This document shows positions 18,901 to 23,647 of a DNA stretch of 64,000 nucleotides, piece by piece. The notes beneath the pieces were generated by a model. It saw nothing but the letters and a program-made list of their open reading frames with translations, was not told where the DNA came from and ran no database searches. Position 1 is the first letter of the stretch, and each line of letters opens with the position of its first letter. This DNA comes from Sphingobacterium sp. SYP-B4668 (GTDB lineage Bacteria; Bacteroidota; Bacteroidia; Sphingobacteriales; Sphingobacteriaceae): assembly GCF_027627455.1 (NCBI RefSeq), contig NZ_CP115483.1, forward strand, positions 5,084,001 to 5,148,000, given 5' to 3'. The translations under genes and the position numbers were made by a program.

Positions 18901-20349
18901 AACAGGACCTTCGTTCACGATAGTCTCGAAGTTCTCCACAACAGAGGCAGGAACGTCGATCAACGTTTTGGTGCCATTCTCGGAAGTGTATTCGTATTTA
19001 CCTCCGCCCAAAGGGACCAAAGTAGTCAACGTTTCGTTGGCTTTCACAATACTCTCGATGGTCGCCCATTCCAATTGACCGGCCGCGTTCGTGACCAGCA
19101 TGGAGTTGGCAGCGCCTTCCTTGATAGATATCTTGTAAGGATCGGCCGTGGTACCTGTACCGCTAACGGTGATGAAATCACTGCCCGAGATATTGGAAAC
19201 ATTGTTCGCCAGATGGGTGATATAATCTTCAATAGTATTGAACGTATCGCCATTGATGGTAACAGGACCTTCGTTCACGATGGTCTCGAAGTTCTCCACG
19301 ACAGAGGCAGGAACGTCGATCAACGTCTTGGTGCCATTCTCGGAAGTGTATTCGTATTTACCTCCGCCAAGGGCAACCAAAGTGGTAACGGTTTCGTTTG
19401 CCTGAACGATTTCTTTAATCGTGATTTCTTTAGTTTCGCCAGTCTCTGTTATGTAAGTGAATTTATCACCGTCGTAATATACATTACCACCGACGTTCTT
19501 GATTAGATTAATGATTGCGTTCTTGACGTTTTCTTCCTTGACAATGGTCTCGAAGTTTTGAATAACATCAGCGGGTACGTTGATAATCGTCTTCGTGCCA
19601 TTCTCAGAAGTATATTCATATTTGCCTTCTCCAAGAGAAACCAGAGTAGTAATCGTCTCATTTGCCTGAACGATTTCTTTAATCGTAATCTCTTTGGTTT
19701 CGCCAGTCTCTGTTATGTAAGTGAATTTATCACCGTCGTAATATACATTACCACCGACGTTCTTGATTAGATTAATGATTGCGTTCTTGACGTTCTCTTC
19801 CTTGACAATGGTCTCGAAGTTTTGAATAACATCAGCGGGTACGTTGATAATCGTCTTCGTGCCATTCTCAGAAGTATATTCATATTTGCCTTCTCCAAGA
19901 GAAACCAGAGTAGTAATCGTCTCATTTTTCTTGACAACTTCTGTCAAATTAATCGTAATAGGGTTGCCACTGGCATCCACGAACGAAATTTCGTAAGTAG
20001 TAGGGTTATAGGAAATATTTGTCGCACCAGTCGAACTACCTGCTGCAATCCATTTTTTACCATCATTGTAATATATACCCGGAACTACATCGTTAGAAGC
20101 TGCCGTATTATACACCATCATACCCGCAATATGTTTATTGCCTTGAAGTGGTGCTGGATTGGTAGTGGAAACTAACTCTACTCTCGAGAATAAAAGTCCT
20201 TTGAATTTACTCTCCAATTCAATCATCGCATCCTTGTTGGGAAGATTTGACTCTCCAACAGTAGTTCCATCACTGATCTTCTGTTGTGCGTAAGCTGTTC
20301 CGGCTGCAAAAAGAGAAGACAAGAACAATAATGAAAGACGTTTTTTCAT
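12988..20349 (-). CDS. Giant repeat surface protein, 2453 residues, fibre-like
   Basis: Signal peptide 1-21 (AAGTAYAQ). Residues 22-140 form a head with GMMVYNTAASNDVVPGIYY and NDGKKWIAA, a type common in Bacteroidota fibre-like exported proteins. Then two 88-residue repeats (141-317), four 120-residue repeats (317-797, each with INGDTFNTIEDYITHL and GSDFITV.GTGT.ADPYK), a linker, and about 19.5 units of a 67-residue repeat (832-2141). A unit is a 36-residue A part (LETLTTIALNADNTN...) plus a 31-residue B part (LETLTTVVENADGT...). Residues 2141-2453 form a unique C-terminal domain (TSQIKDGTIAPIDIAKAGND, VLVTDENGNPKW) ending in a beta-rich tip. No type A or B CTD, LPXTG-like or lipobox signal is seen. 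It is first in the operon with CHU_C, PorP/SprF and PorE-like genes. A repetitive stalk with a distal tip is my inference. Confidence 0.93.
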   Translation of the reverse strand: MKKRLSLLFLSSLFAAGTAYAQQKISDGTTVGESNLPNKDAMIELESKFKGLLFSRVELVSTTNPAPLQGNKHIAGMMVYNTAASNDVVPGIYYNDGKKWIAAGSSTGATNISYNPTTYEISFVDASGNPITINLTEVVKKNETITTLVSLGEGKYEYTSENGTKTIINVPADVIQNFETIVKEENVKNAIINLIKNVGGNVYYDGDKFTYITETGETKEITIKEIVQANETITTLVSLGEGKYEYTSENGTKTIINVPADVIQNFETIVKEENVKNAIINLIKNVGGNVYYDGDKFTYITETGETKEITIKEIVQANETVTTLVALGGGKYEYTSENGTKTLIDVPASVVENFETIVNEGPVTINGDTFNTIEDYITHLANNVSNISGSDFITVSGTGTTADPYKISIKEGAANSMLVTNAAGQLEWATIESIVKANETLTTLVPLGGGKYEYTSENGTKTLIDVPASVVENFETIVNEGPVTINGDTFNTIEDYITHLANNVSNISGSDFITVSGTGTTADPYKVSIKEGAANSLLITNKDGQLEWATIESIVKANETLTTLVPLGGGKYEYTSENGTKTLIDVPASVVENFETIVNEGPVTINGDTFNTIEDYITHLANNVSNISGSDFITVTGTGTTADPYKVSIKEGAANSMLVTNASGQLEWATIESIVKDNETVTTLVKGTDGKYTYTSEDNTVTVIDIPASVVENFETIVNEGPVTVNGDTFNTIEDYITHLANNVSNISGSDFITVTGTGTAADPYKVSIKEGAANSMLVTNASGQLEWATIESIVQANETVTTLVNNGDGTYTYTNEKNIATVIDVKNDINALETLTTIALNADNTNIDYKDEDGNTTQLNLTALVKNLETLTTVVENADGTFTYKDEQGNSTTIDVSNLETLTTIALNADNTNIDYKDEDGNTTQLNLTALVKNLETLTTVVENADGTFTYKDEQGNSTTIDVSNLETLTTIALNADNTNIDYKDEDGNITQLNLTALVKNLETLTTVVENADGTFTYKDEQGNSTTIDVSNLETLTTIALNADNTNIDYKDEDGNITQLNLTALVKNLETLTTVVENADGTFTYKDEQGNSTTIDVSNLETLTTIALNADNTNIDYKDEDGNITQLNLTALVKNLETLTTVVENADGTFTYKDEQGNSTTIDVSNLETLTTIALNADNTNIDYKDEDGNITQLNLTALVKNLETLTTVVENADGTFTYKDEQGNSTTIDVSNLETLTTIALNADNTNIDYKDEDGNTTQLNLTALVKNLETLTTVVENADGTFTYKDEQGNSTTIDVSNLETLTTIALNADNTNIDYKDEDGNTTQLNLTALVKNLETLTTVVENADGTFTYKDEQGNSTTIDVSNLETLTTIALNADNTNIDYKDEDGNTTQLNLTALVKNLETLTTVVENADGTFTYKDEQGNSTTIDVSNLETLTTIALNADNTNIDYKDEDGNITQLNLTALVKNLETLTTVVENADGTFTYKDEQGNSTTIDVSNLETLTTIALNADNTNIDYKDEDGNITQLNLTALVKNLETLTTVVENADGTFTYKDEQGNSTTIDVSNLETLTTIALNADNTNIDYKDEDGNITQLNLTALVKNLETLTTVVENADGTFTYKDEQGNSTTIDVSNLETLTTIALNADNTNIDYKDEDGNITQLNLTALVKNLETLTTVVENADGTFTYKDEQGNSTTIDVSNLETLTTIALNADNTNIDYKDEDGNTTQLNLTALVKNLETLTTVVENADGTFTYKDEQGNSTTIDVSNLETLTTIALNADNTNIDYKDEDGNITQLNLTALVKNLETLTTVVENADGTFTYKDEQGNSTTIDVSNLETLTTIALNADNTNIDYKDEDGNITQLNLTALVKNLETLTTVVENADGTFTYKDEQGNSTTIDVSNLETLTTIALNADNTNIDYKDEDGNTTQLNLTALVKNLETLTTVVENADGTFTYKDEQGNSTTIDVSNLETLTTIALNADNTNIDYKDEDGNITQLNLTALVKNLETLTTVVENADGTFTYKDEQGNSTTIDVSNLETLTTIALNADNTNIDYKDEDGNITQLNLTALVKNLETLTTVVENADGTFTYKDEQGNSTTIDVSNLETLTTIALNADNTNIDYKDEDGNITQLNLTALVKNLETLTSVSIDNNAGTLTYVDEDGDSNVLNLANLIKAQGKDLTAADGAAATIEVASGGVKSVLVETSLRVKAESITTSQIKDGTIAPIDIAKAGNDQVLVTDENGNPKWVPQSDIATEITADNGLGAIANNVQLGGKLLKETIITQDGQKLEIATLGSQFVVSGLDKKKVQATDATAGVTQHLLAVGSDNVVKALKAAMPKFFYMPSIVIPLAENQITLLPGESFANSTRAGKLDLYARYTAQFNTTVKSSGAPALPVLPSNQLHYYITYFDTTVFDSVSVSDTGELTYKVNANVDITAGTFMNIVFAVKEDN
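13927..17853 (-). repeat. In-frame tandem array, 201-bp unit, 19.5 copies
   Basis: 20 A parts (108 bp) alternate with 19 B parts (93 bp). By eye the copies differ at only two positions, both in the A part: AAC/AAT in LNAD (silent) and ACC/ATC giving DGNTTQ or DGNITQ. In protein order the state (residue, third base) of A1 to A20 is TC TT IC IT IC IC TT TT TC IC IT IC IT TT IC IC TT IC IC IT, where C/T is the AAC/AAT base. Units 14-16 and 17-19 carry the same three-unit pattern. One unit is about 53 percent GC by my count, above its flanks. Confidence 0.95.
17959..19398 (-). repeat. Four in-frame 360-bp repeats in the giant protein
   Basis: Units 17959-18318, 18319-18678, 18679-19038 and 19039-19398, each coding 120 residues from NET(V/L)TTLV to ATIESIV. 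They are clearly diverged from one another, unlike the 201-bp array. The fourth in protein order (17959-18318) differs most, with KGTDGKYTYTSEDNTVTVID in its first part. Confidence 0.93.
19399..19926 (-). repeat. Two in-frame 264-bp repeats in the giant protein
   Basis: Units 19399-19662 and 19663-19926 each code 88 residues (NETITTLVSLGEGKYEYT ... TIKEIVQA). They are nearly identical at DNA level; a synonymous change is visible near the middle. They share the GKYEYTSENGTKT segment with the 360-bp units, so the repeat classes probably grew from one ancestral module. Confidence 0.92.
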
Positions 20350-20444
20350 ATACTGAATATTTTACTTGATACTGGTTTCTTTGAAAAAAGTTAATAATCT
20401 GATAGAATGAGTAGATTTTCAACGATCTACAAATAATTTCCTAA

Positions 20445-20452
20445 CAAAGGTA
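20445..20452 (-). promoter_or_regulatory. Possible -7 element for the giant-protein operon
   Basis: Minus-strand TACCTTTG matches TAnnTTTG exactly, about 95 nt before the start codon at 20349. No TTTG is found at the -33 distance, so either another factor assists or the match is chance. Confidence 0.35.
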
Positions 20453-20489
20453 TCAAAGCAGTGATTTTTATTTTTTTATAGTTCAGTAG

Positions 20490-20572
20490 TTGTAGAATTT
20501 ATACTACAAAAAGGGAGGGTACACACAAAAACAGGGGTAAAAAACAGATTTTTTGTAGTGGTTACGCTACAA
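20490..20572. promoter_or_regulatory. Two identical-format dyads upstream of the giant-protein operon
   Basis: TTGTAG-N8-CTACAA occurs at 20490-20509 and again at 20553-20572, with centres 63 bp apart (six helical turns). The arms are identical and the spacers differ (AATTTATA, TGGTTACG). A third, weaker dyad GTAGAT-N8-ATCTAC lies at 20411-20430. They sit 60-230 bp upstream of the start codon. Paired dyads in helical phase suggest a dimeric regulator binding twice; no known factor is matched. Confidence 0.55.
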
Positions 20573-20836
20573 TTGTATGTTAAAAGCCTTAACATTTCCA
20601 AGATTCGAACAATATACGGACACAAATTTCGTTTTGGCAAATAATTTACAAAAATCATGATCAAACAAACACCTTAACAACAAAAAAGTTAATGGAAAGG
20701 AAATTTCTATGAGTAAAAATGAGGCTTATAAAAAATATAACTCAACCTTTGTCCCACAGAAGATATGTGAAAACAGAAATTAACAAAGAATATCAGGAAA
20801 ATTTTGAAAGATAATATTAAGCCCAACGGAGCTCTA

Positions 20837-21601
20837 CTACAAGAGCTCCACCACCACAGGACAATGATCGGAATGCATAGCATCTGAAAGATGATAAGCC
20901 TGAGCAATTCTATTTTCAAGCGGCTTAGATACCATATTGTAGTCAATACGCCATCCTAGATTTCTAGAGCGTGCCCCCGCTCGGTAACTCCACCAAGAAT
21001 AATGATGCGGATCTGTATTCAGATGTCTAAAAGAATCTATATAACCAGAATTTATAAAGTTTTCCATCCACTCTCGCTCCTCAGGTAAGAAACCGGATGA
21101 ATTGGCATTGGATTTTGGATTGTGGATATCTATAGCTCTATGGCAAATATTATAATCTCCACACACAATCAAATTAGGATTAGTTTTTAGAAGCTCATCA
21201 CTGTAGCGCTGAAAATCTGCTAAAAATTGATATTTAAATGTCTGACGAACGTCACCTGTGGTTCCGGAAGGGAAGTAAGTACTCATCACCGAAACGTCCT
21301 CAAAATCAGCACGAATCACCCTTCCTTCAAAATCGTACAACTCATGACCACACCCATACTCCACATGTTTAGGTGAAATCCTTGTGAAAATTGCCGTACC
21401 ACTATAACCCTTTTTCTGTGCAGGATACCAGTAGTGTTCATACCCCATCTCTTCCATCAATACAATTTCAGGTATCAAATCCGGAGTCGCTTTAATCTCT
21501 TGGAGACAGACCACATCTGCATTGGTGTCTTTCAACCACTCCAACCACCCTTTTCTTAGCGCCGCACGGAGCCCATTCACATTATAGGTAACGATTTTCA
21601 T
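20837..21601 (-). CDS. exoA: Exodeoxyribonuclease III (AP endonuclease)
   Basis: 254 residues from ATG 21599-21601 (MKIVTYNVNGLRAAL), the canonical start of the family; a longer frame to 21655 would add 18 residues unlike the family. Motifs of the exonuclease-endonuclease-phosphatase fold: NVNGLRAA, LQEIKA, STYFPSG, CGDYNICHRAIDIHNPK, SGFLPEEREW, WWSYRAGARSRNLGWRIDYNMVS and the C-terminal SDHCPVVVE. The enzyme cleaves at abasic sites and removes 3' blocking groups in base excision repair in the cytoplasm. Its start region is part of a perfect 38-bp direct repeat. Single gene, leftward. Confidence 0.95.
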   Translation of the reverse strand: MKIVTYNVNGLRAALRKGWLEWLKDTNADVVCLQEIKATPDLIPEIVLMEEMGYEHYWYPAQKKGYSGTAIFTRISPKHVEYGCGHELYDFEGRVIRADFEDVSVMSTYFPSGTTGDVRQTFKYQFLADFQRYSDELLKTNPNLIVCGDYNICHRAIDIHNPKSNANSSGFLPEEREWMENFINSGYIDSFRHLNTDPHHYSWWSYRAGARSRNLGWRIDYNMVSKPLENRIAQAYHLSDAMHSDHCPVVVELL

Positions 21602-21718
21602 TATAATAATCTGTTTTTCATCTGCAATGAAGTGATTATGAAAGTATCTGTACACAGATACAAAAGGCCTTTCATAATGATTTCATTATAATAATCTGTT
21701 TTTCATCTGCAATGAAGT
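21596..21718. repeat. Perfect 38-bp direct repeat over the exoA start
   Basis: Identical 38-bp copies at 21596-21633 and 21681-21718. The first covers the exoA start codon and the 32 bases before it; the second repeats the same start region 85 bp upstream, so a second ATG (21684-21686) opens a four-codon frame (MKSL, stop). Looks like a local duplication of the translation start region. Confidence 0.9.
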
Positions 21719-21782
21719 AATCTTGAGAATATTTAGAGGACGGTAATCCCAAAGTTCGGAACGTATCGAGCCCACCACAGCA

Positions 21783-22538
21783 CTAATAATGTGGTGATGA
21801 GAAAATATCAAAAAACCGAGTGATAAAATCGTTCTTAGCTTCTAATCCTTGCTGTTCTCTCTCCAAGTTGAGCGCCTCTCTTCGGGTTAACTGCTTCATA
21901 TACATTTTTACATCCTCGATAGGTCGGTCTTGTTTATCCGTTTTGACCTGTGCTATTTCATCTACCACCTCAATACCGCTTAGCAATTCACCAAAAACGG
22001 TATAATTTCCGTCTAAATGTGGAGTTCCCCCGACCGTTGTGTACATCTTACGTTGAGCCTCTGAAAACTTTCGACCCTTCATCTTAAATTGTTCAAGGCT
22101 ATCTAACGCTTCATTAGTAAAAACTCGCCCCTCAACCAAATAGAACTGCGACCCTGAAGATGCTTTGGCAGGATTATTATCCCGCGCCGCGCCAATAGTG
22201 CCTTTTTTATGGAACAATGTATCTTGGATTTCAGCATTAACGGTATAGCTGGGCCCTCCCTCACCCAGTGCCTGCCCTTGAACGGCATGCTTGGAGTCAG
22301 GATCTCCTCCTTGTACCATAAAATGATTGATGACCCGATGAAACAAAAGGCTATCATAATACCCTTCACGCACGAGCTTGACAAAATTGTCACGATGCTG
22401 AGGTGTAGCATTGTACAATTTTAATAGACAGGAGCCCTTATCAGTGGTAATCGTAATGTATTTAAATACAGGTGTCTTGGCCAAAACCGACACGCTTAAA
22501 AGCACAGCACAGCACAGCAGCGTTATTCGTTTCATCAT
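21783..22538 (-). CDS. Exported cyclophilin-type peptidyl-prolyl cis-trans isomerase
   Basis: 251 residues. Signal peptide 1-20 (LLCCAVLLSVSVLA). The cyclophilin core is clear: TDKGSCLLKLYNATPQHRDNFVKL, YYDSLLFHRVINHFMVQGGDP, ALGEGGPSYTVNAEI, HKKGTIGAARDNNPAKASSGSQFYLVEG and LDGNYTVFGELLSGIEVVDEIA. The family catalyses proline isomerisation and assists folding, here in the periplasm. An insertion (VFTNEALDSLEQFKMKGRKFSEAQRKMY) between core strands is common in Bacteroidota homologues. Either of two adjacent ATGs (22538, 22535) could be used. It lies 10 nt after the small gene upstream and is likely co-transcribed with it and the phosphatase. Confidence 0.95.
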   Translation of the reverse strand: MMKRITLLCCAVLLSVSVLAKTPVFKYITITTDKGSCLLKLYNATPQHRDNFVKLVREGYYDSLLFHRVINHFMVQGGDPDSKHAVQGQALGEGGPSYTVNAEIQDTLFHKKGTIGAARDNNPAKASSGSQFYLVEGRVFTNEALDSLEQFKMKGRKFSEAQRKMYTTVGGTPHLDGNYTVFGELLSGIEVVDEIAQVKTDKQDRPIEDVKMYMKQLTRREALNLEREQQGLEAKNDFITRFFDIFSSPHY

Positions 22539-22548
22539 GAATTTTGTT

Positions 22549-22896
22549 TTAGATAACTTCCATTTCCTGGAAATAATCCACGATTAAGGATTTAATAATC
22601 AATTCTTGCTCTAGCAATGTATAGTTCGGAATAGGTTTGATTAACTCCCAATGTGGCCAACCGTCTTGATCGGTTCCTTTGAGTTCATAAAATCCCATTG
22701 CACTAAATAGTTTGCAAGTAGCAATGTGCATCAATTCTTCTTTCTCTCTTTTAGAAAATTGTTGCGCACCTTTTCCCAACTCTTGAACACCTATTAAAAA
22801 CAGCATGACCTTGATATCCGGCATCTCCATATCAAAATTTTCGGCGATTTTTACTTGCAGTTCTGTCCAACTTTTATTTACCTGCCTAGCGTTCAT
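22549..22896 (-). CDS. Conserved small protein of unknown function
   Basis: 115 residues from ATG 22894-22896 (MNARQVNKSW); the frame extends upstream to 22950, but that extension overlaps the phosphatase gene and looks non-coding. The body (ELQVKIAENFDMEMPDIKVMLFLIGVQELGKG, KEELMHIATCKLFSAMGFYEL, GWPHWELIKPIPN) is soluble and mostly helical, with no signal peptide or membrane segment. I know proteins like this as uncharacterised conserved proteins in Bacteroidota but can name no domain. It lies between a phosphatase gene and a cyclophilin gene in the same direction; the context does not reveal its job. Confidence 0.8.
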   Translation of the reverse strand: MNARQVNKSWTELQVKIAENFDMEMPDIKVMLFLIGVQELGKGAQQFSKREKEELMHIATCKLFSAMGFYELKGTDQDGWPHWELIKPIPNYTLLEQELIIKSLIVDYFQEMEVI

Positions 22897-22933
22897 AAGT
22901 TCAAAAGTAAAAAATAAAACGTAAAATAATTCA

Positions 22934-23368
22934 TTAACGCAACTCTTCAATCAATTCCAAACAGCGCTTCTCCACCATCTTATATACTGGATCGAATAAT
23001 TTGGCGTCGAAATAAGGATCTGGCACAAACGAACCCGGAATAAAAAGGGTGACTTTTTCTCGTTGTACGTCTGTCGTAGCCTGTGCAATCACATCCTTGT
23101 AGTTCTGCTCATCCATTACAAATATACGGTCATAGTATTCGAAAAAATCAGTATGGAAGTGCTGAGCACGTTGCTGACTGATATCCACTCCATATTTGGA
23201 TGCTACTGTAATAGAACGATGATCAGGAGCATGACCAATATGCCAATCTCCTGTTCCTGCTGAATCAATTTCCCAATCAAGGCTATGCTTTTGAGCTAGA
23301 TGTTGAAGTATACCATGAGCCAAGGGCGACCTACAGATATTCCCCAAGCAAACCATTAAAATTTTCAT
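22934..23368 (-). CDS. Low-molecular-weight protein-tyrosine phosphatase
   Basis: 144 residues. The active-site loop CLGNICRS (Cys7 to Arg13, CX5R followed by Ser) opens the protein, and the general-acid aspartate loop VPDPYFD is near the C-terminus, as in the family. SAGTGDWHIGHAPDHRS and YDRIFVMDEQNY are further family segments. It dephosphorylates tyrosine (or arginine) residues in the cytoplasm; the substrate is unknown. The next gene starts about 37 nt downstream, so it probably leads a three-gene unit ending with the cyclophilin. Confidence 0.95.
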   Translation of the reverse strand: MKILMVCLGNICRSPLAHGILQHLAQKHSLDWEIDSAGTGDWHIGHAPDHRSITVASKYGVDISQQRAQHFHTDFFEYYDRIFVMDEQNYKDVIAQATTDVQREKVTLFIPGSFVPDPYFDAKLFDPVYKMVEKRCLELIEELR

Positions 23369-23647
23369 TGTGTTACAATTCTTTTTATTAACATATAGGT
23401 ACCTACTTTAGGTACGACATTTTCTATGCTATCAGTCGGATACTCAGTCCATTTTTCTGATGAGCAACATCCTCTTTGCTGGCTTTCCACACGACAAAGC
23501 TTACATATTTCGTAAATAGCCGTACTAGATGCAAAGCCAATGCCGCTAAAAATACAATAAAGTATGTTATCTTAATGTAATTTATAAATTATGCCATTTT
23601 TCGCTAAATTTACATTTTTTATTCATGAGGTCCTTCCAAACGACACT

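Larger units (their letters stand above)
20350..20836. other. Non-coding upstream region of the giant-protein operon
   Basis: 487 bases without a credible gene. It holds the leader, a possible -7 element (20445-20452) and three dyads (20411-20430, 20490-20509, 20553-20572). The part 20600-20836 is AT-rich and shows no terminator for exoA with a T-run. An 8-bp hairpin (20828-20849) covers the exoA stop codon but is not followed by T residues. Confidence 0.6.

Noticed and set aside
18133..19506. Plus-strand open frame of 457 codons
   Set aside because: It lies opposite the 360-bp repeats of the giant protein, repeats with the same period and has no known domain. The minus-strand protein has signal peptide, repeats and operon context.
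12988..20349. Phage tail fibre or prophage origin for the giant protein
   Set aside because: The repeats resemble fibre proteins, but there is a signal peptide, neighbouring genes are exported or type IX related, and no phage gene is present.
20828..20849. 8-bp hairpin at the exoA stop codon as a terminator
   Set aside because: The stem is perfect but no T-run follows on the minus strand, so termination is not supported.
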